Source of the DNA: UBA1081 sp964443825
GTDB taxonomy: Bacteria > Bacillota > Clostridia > Oscillospirales > Acutalibacteraceae
Reading direction: 5' to 3'
Assembly: GCA_964443825.1 (NCBI GenBank)
Contig: CAYUEV010000005.1
Location: 1-57,069, forward strand
DNA length: 57,069 nt
In this document: positions 27,210-35,754 of the stretch, one piece after another
How the letters are laid out: every line of letters begins with the position of its first letter
Position numbering within the stretch: position 1 is the stretch's first letter
The notes under the pieces: generated by a model
What the model saw: the letters and a program-made list of their open reading frames with translations, nothing else
What the model was told of the DNA's origin: nothing
Database searches by the model: none
Program-made: the position numbers and the translations under genes

Positions 27210-27394
27210 GCGCTATTTTCAAAAAGCAAAATATTGAAGAAAATTTTCCGCTTTTTAATTCTCTATGAGAATAATAAATTATTGATTTTCAACAATTTAT
27301 ACATATGATTTTTCGTCATTATGCTATTTGTACAATAAGACAATAGGCGGCGCGACCTTAATATTTAAGGGGATTCTTGACAAAAAATAAACGC

Positions 27395-28120
27395 CTAAAT
27401 CCGCGAGTTGATTATCATTTTGACTTCGCTTTGTTTAAGTTCTCTCGCCTGTCCCGGTTTTAAATTTTCATCTAAAAAAAGTTCTCCGATTTTTATTCTT
27501 TTAAGAGAAAGAACTGAAGCTCCCGCGCTCCCCAACATTCTTTTTATCTCATGGTACTTCCCTTCTGTTAATGTAATTTCATATAGATAACCGTTATCAA
27601 CTGTATTTTTAAACGATATTTCGGCGGGAGCAAAGCTTTCGTTCGCTATTTTAATTCCCTCTTCTATACGTTCAATATGACTTTCGGGGATTTTTATGTC
27701 GCTTACAACCAAATAAGTCTTTTTAACATGGTTTTTTGGAGACAGCATTTTATGGGAAAACTCCCCGTCGTCGGTAATTAAAATAAACCCTTCGCTGTCT
27801 TTATCAAGTCTCCCGGCGGGGAAAAGACCGCGTCTTTTAAGGCTGTCGGGGAGTATATCGACAACTGTTTCAGCGTCATTGTCGCGGCTCGCCGAAAGTA
27901 CTCCCAAAGGTTTATTCATCATTATGTATATATGCTCTTTATACAAAAACCGGGCGCCGTTTAAGGTGATTTTGTCAAGACGCGGGTCGACTTTCTCCGA
28001 GGGATTTTTTACCATAACGCCGTTTACCAAGACGTTCCCTGATTTAATTATTTTGGAAACTTCGGAGCGGCTTTTTAACCCTTCAGCCGATATTAACTTG
28101 TCAAGCCTTATTTTCGCCAT
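27395..28120 (-). CDS. Pseudouridine synthase, RsuA/RluB family
   Basis: A 241-residue enzyme that isomerises a uridine in rRNA. The N-terminal S4 RNA-binding domain begins RLDKLISAEGLKSRSEVSKI; the catalytic domain has PAGRLDKDSEGFILITDDG with the catalytic Asp in RLD, and EGKYHEIKRMLGSAG. Length and the compact C terminus fit the 16S-acting RsuA subgroup best, but RluB or RluF types cannot be excluded. The start ATG has a poor ribosome binding site. Confidence 0.92.
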   Translation of the reverse strand: MAKIRLDKLISAEGLKSRSEVSKIIKSGNVLVNGVMVKNPSEKVDPRLDKITLNGARFLYKEHIYIMMNKPLGVLSASRDNDAETVVDILPDSLKRRGLFPAGRLDKDSEGFILITDDGEFSHKMLSPKNHVKKTYLVVSDIKIPESHIERIEEGIKIANESFAPAEISFKNTVDNGYLYEITLTEGKYHEIKRMLGSAGASVLSLKRIKIGELFLDENLKPGQARELKQSEVKMIINSRI

Positions 28121-28180
28121 TGTTTTAAAGAAATTAATTTAAAATTTATAAAAATTTAAAATAACGTTTACAAAAATTTA

Positions 28181-28205
28181 AGCGTCCCGCTTAAAGCAAG
28201 ACGCT
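28181..28205 (-). terminator. Terminator after the coiled-coil gene
   Basis: Stem AGCGTC / GACGCT with an inner TTAAGC-type stem; on the minus strand it is followed by TTAAATTTTTG. It ends the rsmD-coaD-coiled-coil unit. Confidence 0.6.
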
Positions 28206-28210
28206 GTATT

Positions 28211-28789
28211 TTATTCGGACTCGTCGGGGACGTCAGGATCGTCGGGGTCTTTTATGACGATGCCCGCAAGCCTTGAAAGAGCGAGATCCACGCTGTCGCG
28301 GCTCTGGGTAAAGTGTTCTATATCTGCTTCAAGATAGTTAGCGCACTCGCCTAAAATCGACTGCGCGTATTTGTTAGCCGTCGTGCGCAGCTCATACGCC
28401 CATCTTTTAGCGGCTTTTTCACGCTTTAGAGCTTCTTCGTTGGCGGTCTCTTTTATGGCGTTCGCCTCGGCGTTAGCTTTATTCAGTATATCGAACGCCG
28501 TATCTTTAGCGGTTTTCGTTATCTGATGGTCCTCGGTAAGTTCCGCCGCTTTTTGATCCGCTTCCGCTATTATTTTATTTGCGGTCTCCTGAGCCGCCTG
28601 AAGAATATCTCTTCGCTCGGTTACGATTTTTCTCGCCTGTATGATTTCCGACGGAATAGACGCGCTGAGTTCTTTTAAACATTCGCGAATCGCGTCGCCG
28701 TCGACTTTTATTTTATTGCCGCCGCCTAAAGACGGTTTGCCCTCGTCGATAATATCCTCGATTTTTTCTATAATTTCCTCATAATTCAT
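28211..28789 (-). CDS. Coiled-coil protein of unknown function (ATPase subunit H/E-like)
   Basis: A 192-residue, strongly helical protein. Residues about 45-160 are Ala-, Glu- and Lys-rich with the periodicity of a coiled coil (AQETANKIIAEADQKAAEL), similar to V-type ATPase peripheral-stalk subunits and to DivIVA-like tails. The C terminus is acidic. AAGGAG precedes the ATG. It lies 21 bases after coaD; I know similar small coiled-coil genes beside rsmD-coaD in Clostridia, but not a proven function. No membrane segment is seen. Confidence 0.7.
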   Translation of the reverse strand: MNYEEIIEKIEDIIDEGKPSLGGGNKIKVDGDAIRECLKELSASIPSEIIQARKIVTERRDILQAAQETANKIIAEADQKAAELTEDHQITKTAKDTAFDILNKANAEANAIKETANEEALKREKAAKRWAYELRTTANKYAQSILGECANYLEADIEHFTQSRDSVDLALSRLAGIVIKDPDDPDVPDESE

Positions 28790-28810
28790 GGCAAATTCTC
28801 CTTATAGCGC

Positions 28811-29317
28811 TTATAATGATTTAAACTTTTTATATGTAGCGATTTTATTTTTAATATCGTCGATTATTTGACAGGGGACAAACCTGTCTATATTGCCTCC
28901 TAAAGAGCAAACTTCTTTAACGGCGCTTGAACTTAAATACATATCCTCAAGGCTCGCCACAAAAAAGACCGTGTCGACGTTAGGCGCTAACTGTCTGTTA
29001 ATTAACGCCTGCTGGAACTCGACCTCAAAATCCGAAACGGCCCTCAATCCTTTAATGATAGCCGACGCGTTCACCCTCGCGACATAATCCGCCAAAAGTC
29101 CTTCATGCGAATCGACAACAATATTTGTTTCATCTTTAAGACATTTTTTAATTAAGTCTACTCTCTCACGCGGCGAAAACATACCGCCCATTTTTTTTGG
29201 GTTATACGACACTAAAACGATAAGCTTATCGAACATACCGCTCGCCCGTTTTATTATGTCAAGATGACCGTTCGTCACAGGATCAAAGCTTCCGGGGTAC
29301 ACGCCTATTCTTTCCAA
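28811..29317 (-). CDS. coaD: Phosphopantetheine adenylyltransferase
   Basis: A 168-residue nucleotidyltransferase of coenzyme A synthesis, joining ATP and 4'-phosphopantetheine. GVYPGSFDPVTNGHLDII contains the T/HxGH nucleotide-binding motif, and IIKGLRAVSDFEVEFQ and the ISG-like region EDMYLSSSAVKEV are conserved. A GTG at 29326 opens the frame, but GGTG six bases before the TTG at 29317 and the short N terminus usual in CoaD favour the later start. It is 20 bases after rsmD. Confidence 0.96.
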   Translation of the reverse strand: MERIGVYPGSFDPVTNGHLDIIKRASGMFDKLIVLVSYNPKKMGGMFSPRERVDLIKKCLKDETNIVVDSHEGLLADYVARVNASAIIKGLRAVSDFEVEFQQALINRQLAPNVDTVFFVASLEDMYLSSSAVKEVCSLGGNIDRFVPCQIIDDIKNKIATYKKFKSL

Positions 29318-29337
29318 GAAATTCACCTTTTAAACGT

Positions 29338-29889
29338 TTAATTTTCCCGCGGGGAGTATCTGTATATACTGAGTTTCGTTTTAGAGTATCTCCCCACTTT
29401 CTCCGTTTTAAAAGAACCTATCTCATAAGGAAGGTTTTCATTGATAGAGGTTTCAACGACCATAATTCCACCGTCGCTAATCACGTTTAACGACAATTTA
29501 AGGCTCGTTTGGGCAAGTCCTGAATTATACGGAGGATCTATAAAAATTATATCAAACTTATATTTAGTCGTTTTTAAAAATGACAGAGCGTCCGTATTAA
29601 ACACTCGGGAATTATCTAAAAACCCGCACGACTCTATGTTTTTATTTATTATTTTTACAGCGTCGCGATTAGAGTCAATAAAAAAAACCTCGCCGGCTCC
29701 TCTGCTCAGAGCTTCTATTCCCAACTGCCCCGAACCCGCGAAAAGATCAAGCGCTCTCCTGCCCTCTATATCAAACTGTATTGAATTGAAAGCGGCGCCT
29801 TTTATTTTATCCGACGTGGGTCTTATTATATCTTCTCCGGGGAGAGTTTCAAGCCGCCTGCCCTTAGCCGTACCTGTTATAACACGCAT
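29338..29889 (-). CDS. rsmD: 16S rRNA (guanine-966 N2)-methyltransferase
   Basis: A 183-residue SAM-dependent methyltransferase. MRVITGTAKGRRLETL is the family N terminus, LDLFAGSGQLGIEALSRGA is the SAM-binding loop, and FIDPPYNSG is the N-methyltransferase catalytic motif (DPPY). It sits in the common rsmD-coaD pair. The ATG has almost no ribosome binding site but agrees with the family start. Confidence 0.95.
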   Translation of the reverse strand: MRVITGTAKGRRLETLPGEDIIRPTSDKIKGAAFNSIQFDIEGRRALDLFAGSGQLGIEALSRGAGEVFFIDSNRDAVKIINKNIESCGFLDNSRVFNTDALSFLKTTKYKFDIIFIDPPYNSGLAQTSLKLSLNVISDGGIMVVETSINENLPYEIGSFKTEKVGRYSKTKLSIYRYSPREN

Positions 29890-29969
29890 TTTAAATATTA
29901 AACTTAATTTAAACTGTAAACTAAAACAAAATGGATTTTTAACGACTCAATAAACACATACACACTTAT

Positions 29970-29999
29970 ATTATCTCATTTCTTCTATATGTTTGTCAA
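29970..29999 (-). promoter_or_regulatory. Promoter of the rsmD-coaD unit
   Basis: Minus strand TTGACA (29994-29999), 18 bases, GATAAT (29970-29975), with a leader of about 75 bases. The remainder, 30000-30280, shows no gene; it holds short GATATTAG-like and GCGATTA repeats (30038-30120) and no clear terminator. Confidence 0.5.
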
Positions 30000-30280
30000 T
30001 AGAAAATAAACAAAAAATGACAATTTTTACATTTTGCATTAGATATTGGATATTAGACGATAGGCGCCGAATTGAAAACGGTAAGTCTTTATAGCGTTGG
30101 GCGGCGGGCAGCGATTAGCGATTAGAATAGCGGATAGAAATAACAGCGAACTCTAAGAAAACCGCGTTTTCAGCGTTTTTCTTAATCTATCTTTCAAAAT
30201 GAACTTTGTCTTTGAATCGGCGTATGTCGTGGGAGATACAAAAAACGCTTTTATATAAGACCGAATCTAAAATCTTACGT

Positions 30281-31018
30281 TTACTTGATTAGTAAAAGCG
30301 CGCCTGAAACCGTGAGTAAAAAATATGTTATCTTCATAAAAAGCTCTCCGCTCATCCTTTTGCACAGCGCGCTCCCGACGGCCATCGCCAAGAAGAGCAC
30401 AACGCTTGAAATGGCAAGCAAAAACATAAGATCCGAATTAAAATATCCCGCTCTTATGTCGTCAAACAGAATTATCGTGTTTAAGACGACCCACACGGCG
30501 GAAATTGTAGAGCGAAAAACCCGCTTGTCTTTGAGCCTGCCGCTCAAATATCCGACTAAAAGAGGACCGCCGCAAACAAACATGCCGTGAACTATTCCTG
30601 ACGTCAGAAGAATAAAAAAAGAAAGGATTTTATTGGGACGTTTTTCGCTTTTCTCTTTTTTAAAAAAAGTCTTATACGCGCCCGAAACCCCGACCGCCAT
30701 AACTATGCAGCCCAAAATTTTATACAAAATCGAAGGCGAATCTGTAAAAAAGGATTTTAAAATGATTCCTCCGGCTATTCCGAAAATCATCACGGAAATC
30801 GTTCTTAAAAACTCCCGTTTGTCAATGTATCCGTAAGAGGTAACGACGACGTAAAGCCCCGCCAAAATACCCAATACGTTGAGAATGGGTTTCGCGGTTT
30901 CAAATCCCACAAGCATTACGCCCAGGGGCGTCGCCAGAGCCGTTCCGGCAAAACCGGTTATCCCCTGGATCACGTTTGTAACGAATACGACAAACAGAAA
31001 CGCGGCTTTTCTTAACAT
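30281..31018 (-). CDS. TauE/SafE-family exporter (candidate sulfonate exporter)
   Basis: A 245-residue membrane protein of the TauE/SafE family with about eight membrane segments: GITGFAGTALATPLGVML at the N terminus and the matching HGMFVCGGPLLVGYLSG repeat in the second half. Members export sulfite, sulfoacetate or other organosulfonates. It starts five bases after the candidate sulfoquinovose isomerase gene and is last in the seven-gene cluster, so export of dihydroxypropanesulfonate (or sulfolactate) is the natural reading. That is inference from context; the family alone does not fix the substrate. Confidence 0.85.
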   Translation of the reverse strand: MLRKAAFLFVVFVTNVIQGITGFAGTALATPLGVMLVGFETAKPILNVLGILAGLYVVVTSYGYIDKREFLRTISVMIFGIAGGIILKSFFTDSPSILYKILGCIVMAVGVSGAYKTFFKKEKSEKRPNKILSFFILLTSGIVHGMFVCGGPLLVGYLSGRLKDKRVFRSTISAVWVVLNTIILFDDIRAGYFNSDLMFLLAISSVVLFLAMAVGSALCKRMSGELFMKITYFLLTVSGALLLIK

Positions 31019-31022
31019 CTTA

Positions 31023-32360
31023 TCAGTATTCGCAAATCTCTATCCCCAGCATTCCGCAAAGGCTCTTAAGACGCGCGGAAATATCCCCGTAACATACGGC
31101 AAAATGCGGCTCAAACCCCGCTTTGACGCTTGAAACGACTATCGAGCGCGCATCGTTTTCGGTTTCTACGACGACAGAAACGCCGCTAAACTGTTTTGGT
31201 TTATCGAGCGCTTTTCCGACGCAAATAAAAGCGCGGAAATTTCCGTCGGGAGATCTGCCGATACGAAAAATTGTGACGCGTTCCGCGGCTTTGCAGCCGA
31301 ATTCAAGCGTGGGACCTATTTTTCTGTTGCAATGAACGCCAATTTCCGCCCTGCTTTCTCTTGCCAAAGAACAGGCGGCGGTTCCGCAGTGCCAAAATGT
31401 TATAGCGTTCTCTTTTTCGTCTAAAGAGACAGGATCGCCAAAGAAACAAGGAAGTTTAGAGAATTGCGAACCTATATACATTGAAAGCGCGCCATAAGTA
31501 TCAGTTTCGCACGACGAAGGAACGCCTGAGTCGTTCATCATTGCCAAAACCGTACAGACGGGAGTTCCGAAATCTGTGAAAAAGTCAGGCCAGCATCTCG
31601 AACTTAACGCGCCGATTTTGTTTTCGCCGCAAAAATCAGAGTATGCTTTGTAAAGTCTCGCAAAATCCATTCTGTTTTTTTTTGGAATTTTTTCAAGACC
31701 GACCGTCTTTTTTTCAGCGTCCTCAAGAAAAGGCAAAATCTCGTCGTCGGTATAACTCCTCGCCCTGTTCATAAGTTCTCTTGATTCCACGCTTAAAAGA
31801 TTGCAGCCGAACGTTTTCAAAACATCGACGTCAAGCGCTCTGCCAAAGCCGAAGCCATCCGGCGTATGCCCCACGCAGGCGATATTGAGTTCCGTAAGCG
31901 CCTTTTTTACTCTCGCCGCGTCTATGATTACCTTTAGGTCGCGCGCCGTATCGTCCTCTTTGGGCGAGCCGAATACAAACTCGACAGGTTCGCCGCGACA
32001 CTGCTTTATTACATTGGCGGCGCTGTACGCTCCCGTAAGCGAGTTTAAGCGCAGTCTCATCCCGTCGATTACGGGTTCGCGAAGAGCCCAAAGAGCTATA
32101 GGGCAGGTGAATTTATTTAAGACGGAACTTATGTACCGTGAATTCGCAAAAGTCAGGCTTTGAAATATTATTAAATCCGGCGAGATTTCATCTAAAAATT
32201 CATTTAGTTTCTCAACCGACAAAAGCGCTTCCCGCGGATAATAAACCGTGTCCGTAAGCGTCTTTAAAAGAGATATTGAATTTTCAAATTCCTTTTGTGC
32301 GCTTTCAAGATGAAACGTAGGGACGCCTACCGGTATGTAAGCTACTGAAAATTTAGACAT
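31023..32360 (-). CDS. sftI: L-fucose/L-arabinose isomerase-family protein, candidate sulfoquinovose isomerase
   Basis: A 445-residue member of the fucose/arabinose isomerase fold. Features include SCETDTYGALSMYIGSQ and ITFWHCGTAACSLA, which supply the expected acidic and His metal ligands. It is shorter than true L-fucose isomerase (about 590). In transaldolase-type sulfoglycolysis of Firmicutes the sulfoquinovose isomerase comes from this family, and here it lies among a sulfoquinovosidase-like GH31, a transaldolase and a YihU-like reductase. It would convert sulfoquinovose to 6-deoxy-6-sulfofructose. GAAAGGAGA gives a strong start. An ordinary sugar isomerase is the alternative. Confidence 0.75.
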   Translation of the reverse strand: MSKFSVAYIPVGVPTFHLESAQKEFENSISLLKTLTDTVYYPREALLSVEKLNEFLDEISPDLIIFQSLTFANSRYISSVLNKFTCPIALWALREPVIDGMRLRLNSLTGAYSAANVIKQCRGEPVEFVFGSPKEDDTARDLKVIIDAARVKKALTELNIACVGHTPDGFGFGRALDVDVLKTFGCNLLSVESRELMNRARSYTDDEILPFLEDAEKKTVGLEKIPKKNRMDFARLYKAYSDFCGENKIGALSSRCWPDFFTDFGTPVCTVLAMMNDSGVPSSCETDTYGALSMYIGSQFSKLPCFFGDPVSLDEKENAITFWHCGTAACSLARESRAEIGVHCNRKIGPTLEFGCKAAERVTIFRIGRSPDGNFRAFICVGKALDKPKQFSGVSVVVETENDARSIVVSSVKAGFEPHFAVCYGDISARLKSLCGMLGIEICEY

Positions 32361-32423
32361 TTTTATCTCCTTTCGCGTCGCCCCGTTAAATTTGCCGGAT
32401 GGCGCCGCAATCTATAAGCGATA

Positions 32424-32445
32424 CCGCGCCTTGGTTCAAGCGCGG
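32424..32445 (-). other. Intercistronic stem-loop in the 239-base gap before the isomerase gene
   Basis: CCGCGC and GCGCGG arms with inner TT/AA pairing form a strong hairpin without a T run. The remaining gap (32361-32599) shows no convincing gene. The hairpin may protect or process the mRNA between the reductase and isomerase genes. Confidence 0.4.
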
Positions 32446-32599
32446 ACGAGTAGTTGAACTTTTATCGGATGAAACGAGATTTGCGGGGAAATTTCGCGTA
32501 TTTTTAAAAATTTTTGTGAAAGACAGCGCAAAAGATGAAACCGCATATTTTCGCGGATGCCTGCAAGTATCGGATTTGCCCCGCTTAAGCGTTTTTACG

Positions 32600-33463
32600 C
32601 TACGGTCTTCTCCGTCTCACTATTTTATATGTGGCGCGAAAGTCCTCTTTGCCTATGCCTTGTCTTAAACCCTCGTCGTAAACCGCCTTGGCGTTTTTCA
32701 TTCCGGGCATGGGAAAATCAAGCGAAGCCGAAAGCCTCTCGCAGATAGACAAATCCTTTTGCATATTTTCAAGGGAAAACGCGGTTTCCCAGTTCTCGTT
32801 CTTTATATTTTGCGCCTGTCCGTCAAGGTAGAAATTCTGACCGCCCCCGTAGGATATGGCGGTCGCGAAATCGTCGACGGAAATTCCTTCCATTCGCGCT
32901 AGAGCCAGAGTTTCGTTTACGCCGTTTTGAATTTGCGCGACCAGAGCGTTGTGGCAGATTTTCATCACTAAGCCCTTGCCGTTTTCCCCCATTCGGATTA
33001 TGTTAGTTCCCATGTAGGAAAGAATCGGTTTGGCTTTTTGAAAATCTTCTTCGTCGCCCCCGACATATATGCCCAAAGTCGCGGAAATCGCGGCGGATTT
33101 TGACTTAACCACCGGCGCGTCGACGAAACCTGCGCCGGTTTTTTTTACTGATTTTGAAATTTCGACGGAAACATCCGGATCGATCGTGCCCATATCGATA
33201 CAGAGCTTTCCCCTGCCTAAAAAGGGCAATATTTCGGAATAAACCGCCTTTGAGTGTTCGGATCTTGGCGTCATAGTAATTATGACGTCGGAGTTTTTCG
33301 CCGCTTGAGAATTGTTTTCGCACCCCAAAGCGCCGATATTTTCCAAGGCTTTTACTTTACTTTTGTCAATGTCCGACACATAGACTTTACCGTCGTGCTT
33401 TTTCACAACGTTTTCGCACATCGACGCGCCCATTATTCCAAGCCCTATGAAGCCTATGTCCAT
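32600..33463 (-). CDS. 3-hydroxyisobutyrate-dehydrogenase-family reductase, candidate sulfolactaldehyde reductase
   Basis: A 287-residue NAD(P)-dependent beta-hydroxyacid dehydrogenase. GFIGLGIMGASM is the Rossmann motif, and MKICHNAL carries the catalytic Lys (168) and Asn (172). The substrate loop is VDAPVVKSKSAA in place of the common D-A-P-V-S-G-G-x-x-G-A; E. coli sulfolactaldehyde reductase YihU has V-G-R-T-S-A-N-A here, with Arg contacting the sulfonate. Lys 120 and Lys 122 could keep a positive anion site. It would reduce sulfolactaldehyde to 2,3-dihydroxypropane-1-sulfonate. It lies 17 bases after the transaldolase gene. Confidence 0.78.
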   Translation of the reverse strand: MDIGFIGLGIMGASMCENVVKKHDGKVYVSDIDKSKVKALENIGALGCENNSQAAKNSDVIITMTPRSEHSKAVYSEILPFLGRGKLCIDMGTIDPDVSVEISKSVKKTGAGFVDAPVVKSKSAAISATLGIYVGGDEEDFQKAKPILSYMGTNIIRMGENGKGLVMKICHNALVAQIQNGVNETLALARMEGISVDDFATAISYGGGQNFYLDGQAQNIKNENWETAFSLENMQKDLSICERLSASLDFPMPGMKNAKAVYDEGLRQGIGKEDFRATYKIVRRRRP

Positions 33464-33480
33464 TTCAACGTCGCCTCTTT

Positions 33481-34167
33481 TTATTTAGTGATCGTATTAT
33501 CCCAAGCGTCGCAAAACTTCTTAAGTCCGTAATCGGTAAACGGATGATAAAAACTGTCCTTAAAGACCTGAAGTCCCGCGGTAACTATATCCGCGCCGGA
33601 AACCGCGCAGTCAGTAATTTGTCTGCCGTTGCGAACGGCGGCGCAAATTATTTGGGTTTTTCCCGAATAGCCGTAATTTGCGTAAATTTGAACTATGTCG
33701 TCAATGTAGGCGGCGCTGTCTTCGCCGCTGTTTTCCTTCCAGCCCAGGAACGGAGAAACAAAAAGCGAACCGATTTTCGCCGCTATTATCGCCTGCGTCG
33801 GCGAAAAAACAAGCGTAAGATTCGTCCTCACGCCGCTCTCCTCGAGCTTTCCGGCGGCGGCGATCCCGGCTTCGGTGCAGGGTATCTTAATGACAAAATT
33901 CTCGCAGATTTCGGAAATTTTCTTTCCCATCTCTACCATATCTTCCGTTTTGTCAAGATGTGGGTTGATTTCCACTGAAATCGGAAACTTCTCCCAGCCG
34001 ATTAAGTTTTTCTCCCTGACAAAATCCGCCAGTTCCTCAATAACCGTATAAAACGGCTTGCCGGAATTCATTATGTGATTCGGATTCGTGGTAACACCGT
34101 CAATCGGAAAAGTATCATACGCCTCTCTGATTTCATCAATTTTGGCGCTGTCCAGGAAATATTTCAT
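33481..34167 (-). CDS. sftT: TalC/MipB-like transaldolase, candidate 6-deoxy-6-sulfofructose transaldolase
   Basis: A 228-residue small transaldolase. FLDSAKIDEIREAYDTFPID and VTTNPN are family marks; NFVIKIPCTEAG contains the Schiff-base Lys (94). The barrel segment SLFVSPFLGWKENSG differs from the usual fructose-6-phosphate aldolase form (with an S/N-R-I/L-D motif). In the proposed pathway it splits sulfofructose to sulfolactaldehyde and transfers dihydroxyacetone to glyceraldehyde-3-phosphate, giving fructose-6-phosphate. GGGAGG precedes the ATG. Sugar-phosphate specificity cannot be excluded from sequence. Confidence 0.8.
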   Translation of the reverse strand: MKYFLDSAKIDEIREAYDTFPIDGVTTNPNHIMNSGKPFYTVIEELADFVREKNLIGWEKFPISVEINPHLDKTEDMVEMGKKISEICENFVIKIPCTEAGIAAAGKLEESGVRTNLTLVFSPTQAIIAAKIGSLFVSPFLGWKENSGEDSAAYIDDIVQIYANYGYSGKTQIICAAVRNGRQITDCAVSGADIVTAGLQVFKDSFYHPFTDYGLKKFCDAWDNTITK

Positions 34168-34219
34168 ATTCTGCCTCCCGCTGTGTTAAAATTGATTGAC
34201 AAAAACGTCTAAAAATCGA

Positions 34220-34257
34220 CGGACTCCGGCTGTTAGAACCGCCGGAACGCCCGTCCG
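34220..34257 (-). other. Intercistronic hairpin between transporter and transaldolase genes
   Basis: Nested arms CGGAC/GTCCG and TCCGGC/GCCGGA in the 123-base gap. There is no T run, so RNA stability or partial termination is more likely than full termination. Confidence 0.4.
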
Positions 34258-34290
34258 CAATCCCGTAAATTCCGAGACCGCCGGTTGATT

Positions 34291-35742
34291 TTATTCCTCG
34301 CTTCTCTTTTTATCAAGCTCCGCGTGAAGTTTCTCAAGCTCTGATTTTGAAAGTTTGTAGAAGAACGCCAAAATAATGAACATCAGCAAAAGAGCTATCG
34401 CCGGAACGATGGTGGTGACGTCATAAAGCCTTGAAAGAACCTCCGGGTTCTGACCTACGCTAACCTTGGTTACGTCATAACCGATAGCCGCCAAAAGCGC
34501 CGAGGAGCCGGCGCCGGCCACGGTCTGTCCCAATTTTCTTGTAAAGGAGAAGAAAGCGTAGCTTGTGCCCTCCTCGCGTCTTCCGGAGAGCAGTTCCTGA
34601 TAATCTATTACGTCCGTGACGAGCGCCCAAACTTCAAGCACAAAGAATGTAAGACCCGCGCCGCTGAAGAACGTTAAAACTAAAAATACATAGGGATTTT
34701 GCGATAAAGACGTGAAGCGCAGTACAAACATAATCACGTTTACGACGGCGGAAAACATGAGACCCGCCGCGCATAGTTCCTTCTTACCGAACTTGCGTAT
34801 CAGCTTGCCCATAAACGGCAGGAACATAGCCATCGGCAGATATGTGCAAACGGTTACGAGACTGTAAAGATTAGGCTGATTGTAGAAATCCTTGAATAAA
34901 TAGTTGTAATTTGTCTGCGTATACATCTGTACGGCAATCAAGAGCATGGAGGCTAAGCACAGCGCTATGAACGGTTTGTTCTTAAGTAAAAAGCCTATAG
35001 TCTTTACGACGTTGAAGCCTTCCTGCTTTTGCTTCTCCGGAGGAGCTATTCTCTCTTTTGTGTTTTTAAAGTGAATTAAATAAAAAACAATCGTCAGCGC
35101 CGACAGGATAATAACCGAAAAGAACATCCTCATAGGGTCGATTTTCTTTATGGAATCTCTTCCGGTTGAAACAGCCGTATAGACAAATAACGGAAGGATA
35201 ATCTGAGCGGGAAGACCGCCTACGCCGGCGCCGACGGAACGCCACATCGAAAGCGACGAGCGCTCAATATCATCGTCGGTGATAACCGACGCCAGCGAAC
35301 CGTAAGGTATGTTGGTTCCGGTATACATCATTCCGTAGAAAATATAGGTGACATACGCGTAGACGAGGTACTGACCTTCCGTCCATACAATGTTCGTACC
35401 GAACATATGATTAAAGACATATGGAACGTCGGTGAACATTAAAACCGCGGAAATGGCAAGCGGAACGGAGGCTCCTAAGATATAAGGCCTGAACCTACCG
35501 TACTTCGTCGGCTTACGCGAGTCTACGAACGCGCCCCACATGGGGTCGTTTACCGCGTCCCAGATTCTCGCGATCATCATAAGAACCGCTACCTTAGCGG
35601 GAGTAATGCCCAGAGAGTCGGTATAGAATACCTGAAGAAACGACGAAATCAGGGCGAATGTCAACAGTCCGGCGGTATCGCCGAGCGCGTAGCCTAAATA
35701 GTCTTTTGGCTTGAGACCGTGGGTTTGAGCTGCTTGCGCCAT
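34291..35742 (-). CDS. GPH-family sugar:cation symporter, candidate sulfoquinovose (glycoside) importer
   Basis: A 483-residue GPH transporter of normal length with about twelve membrane segments. DYLGYALGDTAGLLTFALIS opens the protein, and DAVNDPMWGAFVDSRKPTKYG is the conserved loop 2-3 motif of the family. E. coli sulfoglycolysis uses transporters of the same family (YihO, YihP). It is 12 bases after the GH31 gene, so import of sulfoquinovose or sulfoquinovosyl glycerol is the context-based call. GGAGG precedes the start. It is distinct from the long-tailed GPH protein at 15806-18238. Confidence 0.85.
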   Translation of the reverse strand: MAQAAQTHGLKPKDYLGYALGDTAGLLTFALISSFLQVFYTDSLGITPAKVAVLMMIARIWDAVNDPMWGAFVDSRKPTKYGRFRPYILGASVPLAISAVLMFTDVPYVFNHMFGTNIVWTEGQYLVYAYVTYIFYGMMYTGTNIPYGSLASVITDDDIERSSLSMWRSVGAGVGGLPAQIILPLFVYTAVSTGRDSIKKIDPMRMFFSVIILSALTIVFYLIHFKNTKERIAPPEKQKQEGFNVVKTIGFLLKNKPFIALCLASMLLIAVQMYTQTNYNYLFKDFYNQPNLYSLVTVCTYLPMAMFLPFMGKLIRKFGKKELCAAGLMFSAVVNVIMFVLRFTSLSQNPYVFLVLTFFSGAGLTFFVLEVWALVTDVIDYQELLSGRREEGTSYAFFSFTRKLGQTVAGAGSSALLAAIGYDVTKVSVGQNPEVLSRLYDVTTIVPAIALLLMFIILAFFYKLSKSELEKLHAELDKKRSEE

Positions 35743-35754
35743 AGGTTTTTCCTC

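Noticed and set aside
29441..29953. Plus-strand frame of 170 residues over rsmD
   Set aside because: It mirrors the conserved RsmD frame; RsmD motifs on the minus strand decide.
30000..30280. Insertion sequence or MITE in the gap beside the TauE gene
   Set aside because: Only short, imperfect GATATTAG and GCGATTA repeats are present; there are no terminal inverted repeats, target duplications or transposase remnants.
31023..32360. Plain L-fucose isomerase pairing with the GH29 fucosidase
   Set aside because: It is shorter than true L-fucose isomerases, lies 16 kb away and sits inside a sulfoglycolysis-type operon without fuculokinase or fuculose aldolase.
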